Assembly (NCBI GenBank): GCA_003315675.1
Contig: NIZU01000014.1
Coordinates: 1-55,299 of the forward strand
Direction of reading: 5' to 3'
From: Methanocorpusculum sp. MCE
GTDB lineage: Archaea; Halobacteriota; Methanomicrobia; Methanomicrobiales; Methanocorpusculaceae
DNA: 55,299 nucleotides
Within the stretch, counting starts at the first letter, position 1, and every line of letters starts with the position of its first letter. Positions 8,703 to 19,380 of the stretch are shown here, piece by piece. The notes beneath the pieces are model-generated. The model saw nothing but the letters and a program-made list of their open reading frames with translations, made no database searches and was not told where the DNA came from. A program made the position numbers and the translations under genes.

Positions 8703-10019
8703 ATGGACGTGGAAGGCTTCGTTCGGCGGAGCATGCATAAGGATATCTCTGAAGAGGATATCGAAAAACTTCTTCAGGAACGCATTCTGGATATAAAAAA
8801 TATCGATGAGGGGTTTGCACGGGAGTTCGCGAGGGCCGTCATCGAAGAAGTGAAGGTGACAAGCGGGCTGAAGGGCGATCTGTTCGAGTATGAACATGCC
8901 GGCGTTTCGATGGGCGAGTTCGGCGTGGGGTCCCGCGGCTCGGGGGATTTTTATGCGCACAGAAAGATCGCTCACGTGATCGGGCAGACCTCTGCACAGG
9001 TCGGTGTCGATCAGATGGACGACGGCGGGGTCGTCGATGCGAACGGTCAGTATATTATCACGACGGTGGACGGCATGCACTCGCGTCTGTCGGATTTCCC
9101 GTTCCTTGCGGGATTCCATGCGACCCGGGCGACGCTTCGCGATGTGTATGTGATGGGCGCAAAACCCGTCGGTCTGATCTCGGACGTGCATATCGCGGAC
9201 GACGGGGACGTGGCGAAGCTTTTCGACTACACGGCAGGAATCACGACGGTCTCGGATGCTTTAGGCGTGCCGCTTGTGGCCGGCTCGACTCTGAGAATCG
9301 GCGGGGATATGGTTCTCGGCGACCGGATGACGGGATGTGTGGGCGTTGTCGGCGTGGCAAAGCACGTGACGGCCCGCAGATCCTCGGTTCCGGGCGATGT
9401 CCTTTTGATGACGAGAGGGGCCGGCGGCGGGACGATCGCGACGGCCGCACTGTATTCCGGGAATGCGGATGTGGTCGAAGAGACGATCAATCTGCATTTC
9501 CTGAAAGCCTGCGATGCGCTGATCAACTCGGAGGTGTTCCCGCATATCCACGCGATGACGGATATTACGAACGGCGGTCTTCGGGGCGACGTGTTCGAGA
9601 TCGCGGAAACGGCGAAAGCGACGGTGGTCGTCGAAGATGCGCCGCTTAGGGGACTTATCGAGCCGAAGGTTCTTGCTTTGCTGGATAAGCTCGGGATCGA
9701 TTATCTGGGCGTGAGTCTGGATGGACTTCTCGTGATCGCGCCGCCTGAGTATGCGGACGAGATCATCCGGGTCGTCGGGACGGCGGGTGTCCCGATGGAG
9801 CGGATCGGGTTCGTCCGCGAGGGTCCGGGGGTGTCCCGGCTGATCAAGGACGGCGTGGAGGGAGAGTTCCAGCCGAAGTTCCGTGAGGCTCCGTATACGC
9901 CGGTAAAGAAGGTAGTGGACCGGCCGGGCAGGGACTTTGACGAGATGAAGAAGGGGGTCGACCGGGCGGCGAACGCGGCACGGGCGAAGAAGGAACGGAT
10001 GCTGAAGAGATTGGTGTAA
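8703..10019 (+). CDS. AIR synthase-related protein (PurM/HypE superfamily)
   Basis: The 438-residue protein has the two-domain PurM-like fold used by PurM, HypE, SelD and ThiL. Family features are DQMDDGGVVDANGQYIITTVDGMH in the ATP-binding N-domain, HATRATLRDVYVMGAKP, and the glycine-rich TRGAGGGTIATA and TDITNGGLRGDVFE in the C-domain. An extra ~60 residues precede the core and a basic tail follows it. Homologues in methanogens are often labelled hydrogenase expression/formation proteins, but the HypE C-terminal Cys tail (PRIC) is missing, so I do not call it HypE. The start is an ATG 90 bp from divergent thiD. Confidence 0.7.
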   Translation: MDVEGFVRRSMHKDISEEDIEKLLQERILDIKNIDEGFAREFARAVIEEVKVTSGLKGDLFEYEHAGVSMGEFGVGSRGSGDFYAHRKIAHVIGQTSAQVGVDQMDDGGVVDANGQYIITTVDGMHSRLSDFPFLAGFHATRATLRDVYVMGAKPVGLISDVHIADDGDVAKLFDYTAGITTVSDALGVPLVAGSTLRIGGDMVLGDRMTGCVGVVGVAKHVTARRSSVPGDVLLMTRGAGGGTIATAALYSGNADVVEETINLHFLKACDALINSEVFPHIHAMTDITNGGLRGDVFEIAETAKATVVVEDAPLRGLIEPKVLALLDKLGIDYLGVSLDGLLVIAPPEYADEIIRVVGTAGVPMERIGFVREGPGVSRLIKDGVEGEFQPKFREAPYTPVKKVVDRPGRDFDEMKKGVDRAANAARAKKERMLKRLV

Positions 10020-10044
10020 GCGGGCTGTCCCGCAGGGGCGGCCT

Positions 10045-10137
10045 TAGCGGAGGCGGGTTGGACGCTGAAAGCGGACGACCTCAGCCGAGCAAGTCGATAG
10101 ACTTGCGACCAAATCTTTGATTTGCGACTGTGTTTTT
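10045..10137 (-). repeat. Mosaic hairpin array, copy B1
   Basis: Read on the minus strand, hairpin GCAAATCaaaGATTTG is followed by hairpin GCAAGTCTATCGACTTGC, the linker TCGGCTGA, hairpin GGTCGTCCGCTTTCAGCG and the linker AACCCGC. It starts 25 bp after the upstream gene's stop, so it may end that transcript. Confidence 0.75.
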
Positions 10138-10140
10138 AGC

Positions 10141-10373
10141 TTTGGTGTATTGGATCCTTTTTTGATGAGCGTATTCATCACACGAAATTCACGAAAATGA
10201 AAACGAAAACACGAAAATGAATTAGATTGGGTGGGTGGGATACATGAGGTTTCCTCCCCCGTCCCCCACACGAAAACCACAAATTCGCAAACCTTCGGTT
10301 TGCTCGGCTAAGGTCGTCGACTTCGTCGCCAACCCGCCAACGAAATTCACGAAAAGGGGGACAGGGGCGGAGG
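10141..10373 (+). repeat. Left inverted repeat flanking the CRISPR-Cas locus
   Basis: The sequence matches the reverse complement of 19637-19873 over nearly its full length. In order it has TTTGGTGTA, CATCACACGAAATTCACGAA, the CCTCCCCCGTCCCCC tract, ACAAATTCGCAAACCTTCGG, the hairpin GGTCGTCGACTTCGTCGCC, and CCAACGAAATTCACGAAAA to GGGGACAGGGGCGG. It embeds one mosaic hairpin unit (10285-10336). Sporadic substitutions and one internal variable stretch separate the two copies. Confidence 0.85.
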
Positions 10374-10451
10374 AATAGAAGACCTTCTGTTTTCAAAAGA
10401 GTAGAGCGGGCATCTCTTTTCTGATTTCGGGCTGTGGGGAGTGACTGCGGG

Positions 10452-10583
10452 TCGGAGACGTAGTCGACGACCTTAGCTGCGGCGGGCTGCACCGAATGGC
10501 GGCTTCAGCCAAGCAAGTCGATAGACTTGCGAGCAAATCTCTGATTTGCGATCCGGTGCGGAGCCCGACGCGGTGGAGATATC
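10452..10583 (-). repeat. Mosaic hairpin array B3 joined to a partial A element (A4)
   Basis: Modules GCAAATCAGAGATTTGC and GCAAGTCTATCGACTTGC, linker TTGGCTGA, then two further GC hairpins on the minus strand. The array abuts a shortened 49 bp element (10554-10583) that lacks ~19 central bases. It ends ~70 bp from the CRISPR array. Confidence 0.7.
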
Positions 10584-10654
10584 CAATTTCTGGGGCCCCA
10601 TACGTTTCCACGTGGTTCACCGGCTGGGAGAACTACGCGGGTGACTCAGCGATT

Positions 10655-10881
10655 CTTTTGATCCACGTGCCCACGGGGGGCACGACGTGGGTAACGGTGC
10701 CTACACATCCTCCGTCCTATTTCAATCCACGTGCCAGCAGGGGGCACGACTATATAGTCGAGAAGATCCGTAAGGAAGGCATTGTATTTCAATCCACGTG
10801 CCCGCGGGGGGCACGACCGGGATACCCTCGCCCGCCAGCATCCCCTCTCATTTCAATCCACGTGCCAGCAGGGGGCACGAC
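10655..10881 (-). CRISPR. Small type I-C CRISPR array, 4 repeats and 3 spacers
   Basis: Repeats of 32 bp lie at 10655-10686, 10719-10750, 10786-10817 and 10850-10881, with spacers of 32, 35 and 32 bp. On the minus strand the repeat starts GTCGTGCCCCC, carries a GTGCC/GGCAC stem and ends GTGGATTGAAAT, the classic I-C form. That orientation puts the leader on the cas7 side. The copy at 10655 differs at several positions and is the degenerate leader-distal end. The copy at 10786 has two changes that keep the stem pairable. With so few spacers and broken cas genes, this looks like an inactive relic. Confidence 0.93.
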
Positions 10882-10975
10882 TCATATGTTTTTGCCTATG
10901 TATTCAACTGGGATCAAAAATTTATTCTTATTTTCATAATCGGAAAAAAAAGATTTGACCCTGTTATTTTTCTAC
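10882..10975 (-). promoter_or_regulatory. Probable leader of the small CRISPR array
   Basis: This is an AT-rich 94 bp between the cas7 stop and the first (leader-proximal) repeat, inferred from repeat orientation. It is shorter than most leaders. Confidence 0.4.
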
Positions 10976-11899
10976 TTACCTTCCCTCGAAAATTACTGGT
11001 TTCAATCCCTCTAATTCATCAATTACAATTGAATAATCATCAGCAGAAGATGGTATCTCAGTATTCTTTTCTACTTTTAATGTCCTATGAACCTTTGCTG
11101 AAGAATACTGTCCACTCTTCGAGTTATGTTTCCACCATACTACTTTGACAACCTCCATACTTCCTTCCGGGCGGGCGGAAGAGGCATCATTCTCAAACAA
11201 AGTCTTCAATGCCTCCTGCATAAGCTTGGCATCATCTTCTGAGAACCCTGTTTTTTCTGCAAGCTGACAATTTATACTGCCGTAAAACACATACAAACCA
11301 AAATCGATACGGTGTTTCATGCACATGGTATCAGAACCACGCTTATATTTATTATTTTCCTCCGTTTCACCATTCACGCTTTTTACGATCTGCTGAGAGG
11401 TAATTTCCACAGTATCTACGCTGAATGCCGGGTGAACTGAAACCGGGCCGCGGATTCAGATTGAGACGCCCACCTCATCTCCGTCTTCGGATTCAGTATC
11501 ACTCGTTGGCGCTTTCTTACCTTTTTTACTACCTTTCTTCCCCTTGTAGGCAAAGACCTGGCCGAAACTTCGGACATCTATCCACTCTTTGCAGGCAATT
11601 CTTTCGGCATCATCCTTATTTTTCTCAGATAATGCCTTCTTGAAGGCATCACAGCAATCTGACCGATCCTTCAAACTCAGGAAAGAATCTGTTCTGCGGT
11701 CCAGAGACTGAACAAAAATGGGTTGTCCCATATCCTGTAACCGGTTTCTCAGTTTCCGCTTGATGCAGACATCGGACATTTCGCCGATCCCGGCGAAGTT
11801 TGTACGCGGACAGTTGCCATTCAAAGGATCTCCGTTCGGATTCGCATCCTTTGCCGAAATAACTACTGCAAAATCAATTTTGTTGTTAAGTGCTGTCAT
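10976..11899 (-). pseudogene. cas7: cas7c (csd2), type I-C backbone subunit, interrupted by TGA
   Basis: Cas7 coats the crRNA in the I-C Cascade complex. The frame of 308 codons is a full-length Csd2 with the N-terminal FAVVISAKDANPNGDPLNG motif and VGVSI/IRGPVSVHPAFSVD in the middle. Codon 148 (11456-11458) is TGA, exactly where relatives have Gly in SIGIRGPVS, so GGA to TGA is the simplest change. Everything after it stays in frame to the normal end. The ATG has a strong GGAGGT seven bases upstream, inside the end of cas8c. Without readthrough only a 147-residue fragment would be made. Confidence 0.85.
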
Positions 11900-11900
11900 G

Positions 11901-13850
11901 TTAATTACCTCCATTTGTAGAATCATCGTCAGTTATCTGTTCCGCCTCAAGTCTGGCCGTTTTCTTTGCTATCGCTTCTTTTCTCTCCTTATCGAACTGA
12001 GTCAGCTGGCTCTGGTAGCCAAGCAGATAGATGGGAGTGAGCGCCTCATCCGAAAAGCCGTCCGGCTGGATTTTAAACTGGTCAAGTATCGCATTCATGT
12101 CTGCTTCAAGTCTGTTCCCGAGCGAATTCGGGCTTGTAGTTCGAAACTTAGCCATATAAGGTAGAAGTTTTTCATAGAGCTTTTCCCATGTTTCAGCCGG
12201 ATGCTGGCGGAATCTTGGAATCATCCGCTCGGCATTTGTTTGCCGATAACCATTTCCGCTGCTTTTTATCGAAAATTCTTCGATCGTTCGTGCATACGCG
12301 AGTAACCTGCCAAACAGATAATTCCGGTCGGTTTGCATTATGTCTAAATCCATTTTCCATACCTCATTGTAATGTTCGAAATCATTTCTTTCATTTTTCT
12401 GGTCATTGTAATACTTTCTGATCAATGCACACGCAATGTTCAGCGTTTTATTCTTTTCCCACTGTTTGTCCGATTTTCCTGCAAGGATCAGTCTTGCCGC
12501 ACGATTGGCGGAGGAATGAACTAAATCATAAGGGATCGGTTTTCCCTCAATAATGCAGGGCATAATCCTCGAAACAGTTGCCTTCTTTATTTTTTTGGTT
12601 GATTCGGTTTCTCTGCCGTAAGCTGCAAAGAAAATATCATTCGGCGTCGGAACCCCGGTAATTGCTATACTTTCCCCCTCTTTTTCTCCATTATTTTTCT
12701 TTACATAATAGATCGGATACCATTTTGTTGTCTGATACCAGTGACAAATACGTTTCAGAAATTCCGAACCTGCCAACTACTGATAATAGGTAATGGAAAG
12801 ACGCCCTTTTGCTCCATTCGTGGATTCAAGACCCATGACCACGACACTCGAGTCTGGAGTAAGAGACTGGGAATAGCCGGAAAGAGCTTTGATCATACGT
12901 CGTGCAAATCCTTCGGCAGTATCCGGAAGTTGTTCATCTGCCGTGAGATTTGCATAAACATCATCTGGATCCCAGATCGCAGGGATCGGCTGATCTTTGG
13001 TTCCCCAAACGACAAATACCTGATCTCCATTTTTATACCCCTGTTTGTCTATCAGCCATTTCAAAGCTTTATGTGCCTTTTGCGAGACATCGTAACTGAG
13101 ACATAATGCCTCATCTCTTGTGGCGAACCGTCCGCGGAAAGTAAAATTCGATTCATCAGTTCCAGAGATAAGATATGCTCCATCACCTGGTCTGCGAACA
13201 GAACGTGGACTTAGACGGGACACAGGGAGAGATTTTCCCGATGCATAACAGAGGGACTGAGGGCCTTTGCCAATCACCGAATTCAGATAATACGCAATAT
13301 ATCTGTTACGAAGGGAGACATCTTTCCATCCTTCCTGGACATCGCCTTCATAGATATTAAATCTCACATAGAAATTCTGAGGACTACTCTCCATTTTTTC
13401 GTTGAGTAAGTGTGCATTCCTGAGGTCAGAAATGATCGTCCCTTTTTTCACATACCTTAAAATTGCCTGAGCTTTGGGGTGGGAATATTCCGATTCACAC
13501 CAGTCTTCAAGCTGAATCAGATATTTCTCAAAAAAATTTCCATCATTCTTCTTTGTATCTTGGAAATCTGGAGCAAGATACTTAAGATTATCAAATAACG
13601 GATGAGGGGTATTCCCACTACTGCGTGCTTCCGACTCCATAGTACAGGGAATAATGATAGTCTTTGTCTCTTTCGGCGGGTCTATCGATGCAGACTAAAA
13701 AGTACCATCCTCATCGATCGTTATCTCGATCTGAGTTTTTTGCGCGGTATGTCCAATTGGCAAAAGCGGCGCGTTGCCATTTGCATTGTCGATACCTACG
13801 GCATTTCCACTGTTCTCATATGTCTCGTAGAGTTTGGTTATCCAGGTCAT
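11901..13850 (-). pseudogene. cas8c: cas8c (csd1), type I-C large subunit, with two in-frame TAG stops
   Basis: Cas8c recognises the PAM in I-C Cascade. The 650-codon frame starts MTWITKLYETYENSG, as Csd1 proteins do, at an ATG overlapping the cas5 stop (ATGA). TAG stops interrupt it at codon 52 (13695-13697) and codon 358 (12777-12779). The second follows SITYYQ and precedes LAGSEFLKRI, where Csd1 usually has Glu, so GAG to TAG fits. Between and after the stops the protein reads normally, including TKDQPIPAIWDPDD and the C-terminal half. Two separate lesions make functional expression very unlikely. Confidence 0.85.
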
Positions 13851-14560
13851 ATCTCCTCTGCCAACTCCTGGACCGACTGAAGATTATCTTCGATCGTAAA
13901 TCTCTTCAGGCTGTAGTTTTTAATTTCCAGGGTAAATGTGCATTCACCTGGTGAAATGAAATTGATGACACCCCTCTTCATAACCGGATTCCAGAATCTG
14001 GCAATAAGTTTCCCATTCCCGCCTTCATCGGGATAAGTGAAGCCGTGGAACATTGTGCCAAAAGCGAGTTAGGAACAATCACCATATGCTCCCGGATCCC
14101 CGCCGAATGTGCATGGTTCAACATACCCCTGACATTCCCGTGTTCCAAGAAAAATATCGCGTCTGCCGCCTTTTTCTATCATTCTTTTTGCAATAGAATG
14201 ATGTTTGTTTTCATCTCTGTCTTTTTCAAGTTCCGGCCTATCGTAATTCCAGTCAAAGTGTGCCCTAACCTGATATCTTACATCAGTAAGATATGTGTAG
14301 ATCGCAAGGTCATTTTCGCTGGATGTGTATTTGATTGGGCGTATCCCTTTTGACTGAGTTTGGATCTGATTCATCACACGTACCGAGTCAATATACCACA
14401 CAAAGGTGGGTTTCCAGTACACGCTTTCTAAAATCCCTTTCAATGCCTGATAGGTCGGGATCTGATAGGTGAATTTCTCCCCGCCAACACGTGTGAGCGG
14501 ATCTGAAAATAGAGCCAGCTTGCCGTAAACCTGAAACTCGACGGTGTTTCTAAATATCAC
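13847..14560 (-). pseudogene. cas5: cas5c, type I-C crRNA-processing subunit, interrupted by TAA
   Basis: In type I-C systems Cas5 replaces Cas6 and cuts the pre-crRNA. The 238-codon frame has the typical start (VEFQVYGKLALFSDPLTRVGG) and the segment LGTRECQGYVEPCTFGG. Codon 164 (14069-14071) is TAA between YGDCS and LAFGTMFHGFTYPDEG. Relatives have Glu here, so GAA to TAA is likely. The rest reads on to a normal end overlapping cas8c by 4 bases. The start is GTG with GGAGGAGAGAAGGA upstream, 28 bp after cas3. Confidence 0.83.
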
Positions 14561-14588
14561 GTTTCCTTCTCTCCTCCTTAGAGTAAGC

Positions 14589-17062
14589 TTAAAAAATTAA
14601 TTCTGCATCGCTTGAGGAGATCACGCCGTAATCTTCGACATAGGAAATCGACGAGGTGTTGAGAGTGTAGGATCCTGTATCCCCAATAGGCGATATATCT
14701 CCCTTAGTGAGTAATTGCTCCAAATCACCATAAAGGTTTACTGAATACTGCTGAGCTTTCTTTAAAAGTCGGAGTTTTACCGTATATGATGCTTTATTCC
14801 CAAGTTCCATGATGATAGCTTTTCCTTCATCATAGGGCACAATTACGGTTGTTGTGTTCTGATCAATCACCTCAAAAAGTTTTCCGGCAGTAGAAAAAGC
14901 CTGACAAAGATAATAGGGTGACTGACGGGTCTGCAGGTGCTGATCTGTATTGTATGCCTGAATGCTTTTCTCGTTTACAGATAGAAGTTCAAATATTGAT
15001 CGACCAAGCGGAAGATCCATTTGTTTTTTGCTTATCATCTCTTTGGTAATGGGATATCCCATTTCCCCATCCCGAGAGGTAAAATACTTTTGATAATAGG
15101 TATCGATCATCTTCGGGGATAGGATATCATTATCGAATCCCGCAGGATTTTTGGCAAAATCATTCATAACATGCTCTGCACTTTTTTTCCCGAGGTCAAT
15201 ATCTTTGAGTCCAGAGAGTTTTTCATCACAACTGTTTACGATGAATACATCCCGGTATTGGACATCACCGTTCCGATTGCATCTTCCTGCCGCCTGAGCA
15301 ATACTATCAATTCCGGCAGCAGATCGAATAACGCAATCAAAGGAGATGTCCACCCGGCTTCTATCAACTGTGTGCTTACGCAGATCATCAGGTGATTTTT
15401 TTTCTTAAGATCGTCTTTTATCATCTCCAGGCGTTTACGACGATGTGCCGGGCATAAATTGGTACTTAAATAATAGAGAGAAATATCTTTGTAGGTGGTG
15501 AAATCTGATAATTTTTTCGCAGATAGATGAGCATAGAGCTTTTTCACTGCAGTTTTCGTATTGAGAATGACCAGAATCTTCTCATTATTCTCTAGCTTAT
15601 CTTCCACAAATTCCGCAAGTTCTGGGGCAGAGTATCCATTCTGCAAACGTTCATCACAGACATTGGTTCTCCGAAACTTGCCGAAATCGACTGATACCAT
15701 ATCGGCAGGAGCCAACAGGCGTATCGGGGGATTGACTTTATCAAATTTCGGTTGTGTCGCGGTGCAGAGGATGATCGTAGTTCCGCATATTTCTGAGAGG
15801 AAATTCAGAGCTGCATTAAACATGCGAAGACATTTTACCGGAATCGTCTGGACTTCATCAAAAATTATAATACTGTTTGCGAGATTGTGCATCCTTCTGA
15901 CCGAACCCGCTTTTCCGAGAAACAAGGTATTGAGCATCTGGACTGTTGTTGTGAGAATGATGGGAGAATCCCATCTCTCGGTAAGCAGACGATAGTTTCT
16001 TCCTTCATCAGCGCCGGTTATACTTTCATCGGTTTCATCAAGCGGATCTTCGTAGACCTGATTCGAATGATGTTCCAGAATCAAATCATCTTCACGGAGA
16101 GCATCGCGAATAACATTTGCATTCTGATCAATGATCGTAGTAAATGGAATAACGTAGAATATCCTTTCTTTGTTCCATTCTGCGGCATGAGCCAAAGCAT
16201 AACGCAGACTTGAGAGAGTTTTTCCGCCGCCGGTCGGAACATTCAGCCGATATATTCCGCCTGATTTTTTCCCGAATGCCTTACAGGAAAGCGAGATTTC
16301 TTTTCTTAATCCGTCAATGCTGCATTTTATGGGTTTATTATCCAAATATTCTTCCAGCTTGTCTGCAAGTATTTCCCATTTCTCCGCGGAGATTTTTTGG
16401 GCGTCTTTGGTGACAATGTTATCTTCAAAACAAAACGAATCGAAACGGTCTGCATCTATAACGAAGCTTAGAAGATACCGGGCCAGCATGCCTCTGGTAA
16501 AGGTGATTTCATCTCAGGATACCTCTGATCTGGCACTGTTTTTTTCATTGAAAACCCTGACTTCATCTGCCGCTTTGTGAAACAGGTCGTCCAGTTTTTC
16601 AGAGGGAGTACATTCATCTCTAAATCCCTGCAGACTCTCTTGATAATAGATTTCATTTTCGGGATTGAGTCTCTTGAAAAATACATCCTGACCGTCCATG
16701 TCGATACAGTCGATCAGGTTGCTGTGGTGAGAACAAATGGTTAATGCAATCAGTTGTGAGGTGTATCTTTCAAATTTGTCGGTTGATTTGCCATATTTCT
16801 CAAAAATATATTTTGCCCCGGCGGTCGAGTGATTTATTTTTCCCCGATAGCGTTTTCTGATCTCCGGATCATCGATTTTCAGATATTCCTGAAACTCCTG
16901 TTTTGCCTTTCCCGTATCATGAAGGAAACCGCATAATGCTGCAAGATTTGGACTGCCGATTCCTTTTCCGTATTCTTTACAGAGTTCGGAGACCGTTGTG
17001 CTGTGTTCTGCTAATGGTTGTTCCAGTTTTGTTTCGTGATCAATATGGGCAAGGTACATCAT
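14589..17062 (-). pseudogene. cas3: cas3, HD nuclease-helicase, with an in-frame TGA and a 1-base frameshift
   Basis: Cas3 unwinds and degrades Cascade-bound DNA. The HD domain (LAEHS, GFLHDTGKAKQEF, HSTAGAKY) is followed by a TGA at codon 183 (16514-16516), after which the same frame continues DEITFTRGMLARYLLSF. The helicase has Walker A VPTGGGKTLSS, DEVQ, and STQLIEAG. At 15351-15356 one base is missing from a G-run: the frame changes from EAGWTSPL to the expected EAG-VDISFDCVIR...QAAGRCNRNG. The total of 2474 nt is one short of a multiple of three, consistent with a single deletion. The start at 17062 (MMYLAHIDHE) was chosen over the longer upstream frame because it begins at the family's N-terminus. 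Confidence 0.87.
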
Positions 17063-17195
17063 TTTTCCAAGTAATATGACTATATCCTGCATAAACGAAG
17101 TACTTTTGCAAAAAGCCACCCCTATCCTTAACGAGACAGGCACCTTTTGTACTTCCCGGGATACTTTGAAGTATTCTCACTCTGTATTATCCATT

Positions 17196-17870
17196 ATGAA
17201 CCCGGACGACTATCTCATGTTAAGCGGGGTACAGCATTACGCCTTCTGTCCGCGTCAGTGGGCACTGATCCACGTAGAACAGCTCTGGGCGGAAAACGCA
17301 CTCACCTTTTCCGGAAAACTCATGCACGACAATGCCGACGATCCCTTTTTCGTGGAGGCGCGGGGCGATACCCTCGTTTCCCGCAGCATTCCGCTCGTAT
17401 CCCACAATCTGAAAATCTATGGGATTGCGGATGTTGTCGAGTTTCACCGTTCGCCATCCGGGGTACGTATTGCAAACAGAGACGGATTTTGGGAGGTCGT
17501 CCCATTGAATACAAACGCGGAAAGAAAAAAGCGGATGACTGCGATGAGGTCCAGCTCTGCTGTCAGGCGATCTGCCTTGAAGAAATGTACGGGACAAATA
17601 TCCCTGCGGGTTATCTGTATTACGGAAAAACCCGACACCGAATAGAGGTGATCTTTGACGAAGAATTACGGGAACGTGTCGTGTCTCTTATTCGGGAAAT
17701 GTATGCACTCTACAAAAATGGGATCACGCCCGCTGCTGAACTGAAAAAGCAGTGTGATAGTTGTTCGATCCGGGATCTTTGCGTTCCAACCATATCTTCA
17801 CGAAAAAAAATCAGTCGACCGGTATCTTGATTCGGTAATACAGGGATATTCTCATGAGAAAACTACGTAA
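17196..17870 (+). pseudogene. cas4: cas4, spacer-processing nuclease, with two compensating frameshifts
   Basis: Cas4 is a RecB-like Fe-S nuclease that trims prespacers. The start reads MNPDDYLMLSGVQHYAFCPRQWALIH with the first cluster Cys. Near 17498-17503 a base is missing from a C-run, moving the frame from FWEVVP to IEYKRGKKKADDCDEVQL. The expected CX2CX5C (CDSCSIRDLC) follows. In the A8 run at 17803-17810 one base is extra: restoring it yields SVDRYLDSVIQGYSHEKTT and a stop at 17868-17870 overlapping cas1. The two shifts restore the original frame, but all between is misread. It is transcribed divergently from cas3. Confidence 0.82.
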
Positions 17871-18888
17871 TGTTTTGTATGTGACAAATCCCACGTCCTA
17901 TCTTTCACGGGACGGGGAAAGTATCGTTGTATCTGTTGAAAACCAGGAGCTTGCCAGAGTTCCGATCCGTAATCTGGAAGGGGTCGTTTGTTTCGGGTTT
18001 ATGGGAGCAAGTCCCGGAATGATGGCGCTCTGCACGGAAAATGATGTGGGACTGTGTTTTGTTTCGCCCTATGGAAAATTTATGGCACGGGTCGGCGGCA
18101 AGGTTTCGGGAAATGTGCTGCTCAGGAAACGTCAGTACGCCGTTTCGGATGATGAAACGGCATCATGAAAGATCGCAGCATACTGTATTCTTGGAAAATT
18201 GATGAACTGCTGGACGGTTCTCCAGCGATTTTCCCGTGATTATCCTGATATGGTTTCAAAGGAGTTTGAAGTGAATTTCAAACAGTTGTCCGAGGGTATT
18301 GTACAAATAAAAGCCGGAACATGTGGTTCGCTGAATGAGCTGAGAGGCTTCTAGGGGATCTTGTCGAAGTATTATTTTGATAGTTTTGCTGATCTGATTT
18401 TGTCAACGGAGCCTGAGTTTTCTTTTGAAAATCGGTCCAGGCGTCCGCCTCTGGATAGAGTGAATGCTTTGCTTTCATTTTCCTATACGCTGATCGCCGC
18501 CGATTGTGCGTCGGCTCTGGAGTCGGTAGGTCTTGATCCGCAGGTCGGGTTTCTGCATCGTGTTCGTCCCGGAAGACCGAGTCTGGCTCTTGATCTGATG
18601 GAGGAGTTCCGTCCGTATCTTGGAGACCGGTTTGTGCTGAGTCTCGTGAATAATCGGGTGGTGACGGCAGGTGATTTCGCGGTGAAGGAGAACGGAGCGG
18701 TTTTGCTGACCGATGATGCCCGAAAGACCGTTCTGCATGCATGGCAGAAGCGAAAGAAGGAGGAGGTGATGCACGGGTATCTGGAAGATAGGATGCCGGT
18801 GGGTCTTTTGCCCTATGCCCAGGCGATGCTTCTCGCCCGTTTTCTCCGGGGAGATATTGACGGGCATCCGCCGTTTGTGGTGAGGTGA
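17854..18888 (+). pseudogene. cas1: cas1 integrase, with in-frame TGA and TAG
   Basis: Cas1 catalyses spacer integration. The 345-codon frame starts MRKLRNVLYVTNPTSYLSRDG and runs in one frame to a normal Cas1 end. Codon 105 (18166-18168) is TGA after DDETAS, and codon 167 (18352-18354) is TAG inside LRGF-GILSKYYFDSF. In Cas1 that position (R-G-x-E-G) is the first catalytic metal-binding Glu, so GAG to TAG removes the active-site residue. The other catalytic His and Asp regions survive (GFLHRVRPGRPSLALDLMEEFRP). The start overlaps cas4. Confidence 0.87.
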
Positions 18889-18891
18889 AGG

Positions 18892-19182
18892 ATGCTTGTT
18901 TTGGTTACGTATGATGTGAACACGGAGACACTCGAAGGAAGACGAAGGCTTCGCCAGGTGGCACGGATCTGTAAAAATTACGGGGTCAGGGTGCAGAATT
19001 CGGTGTTTGAGTGCGTGGTGGATTCAGTGCAGCTGATGGAGCTGAAGTTCAAGATAGGAGAGGTTATCAATTCTGAGACGGATAGTGTTAGATATTATAA
19101 TCTCGGAAAGCAGGGCAGGGATCATGTTGAGCATGTGGTCGCAAAGCCGGGTTTGAATGTGGATGATGCGCTGATTTTTTAG
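18892..19182 (+). CDS. cas2: CRISPR-associated endoribonuclease/adaptation protein Cas2
   Basis: This 96-residue ferredoxin-fold protein is the non-catalytic bridge of the Cas1-Cas2 integrase. It has the start MLVLVTYDVNTET with the conserved Asp at the end of strand 1, and the C-terminal VRYYNLGKQGRDHVEHV typical of I-C Cas2. It begins 3 bp after the cas1 stop with GGTGA upstream. It is the only cas gene in this locus with an undamaged frame. With Cas1 broken it cannot support spacer acquisition by itself, unless another Cas1 exists elsewhere in the genome. Confidence 0.92.
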   Translation: MLVLVTYDVNTETLEGRRRLRQVARICKNYGVRVQNSVFECVVDSVQLMELKFKIGEVINSETDSVRYYNLGKQGRDHVEHVVAKPGLNVDDALIF

Positions 19183-19380
19183 ATTCTTTTTTTCGCGAAG
19201 GTGTTGTGCCCATGTTTTTTTTCCGGGGGGTTTGCGATGTCTGCATTTTTTGGTTTGTTTTTTTGTGTGGGGGATTTCTGATTTATTTCCATATGAAAAC
19301 CCATATTTGCGTGTGGAATATTTTTCAGAGGGGGAAGGGAGAGGATTATATGCGTGGGGTTATAGTATATTAGATTTAGA

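Noticed and set aside
10496..10939. A 147-codon frame across the CRISPR array
   Set aside because: It is made of repeat and spacer sequence; similar peptides recur only because the repeats recur.
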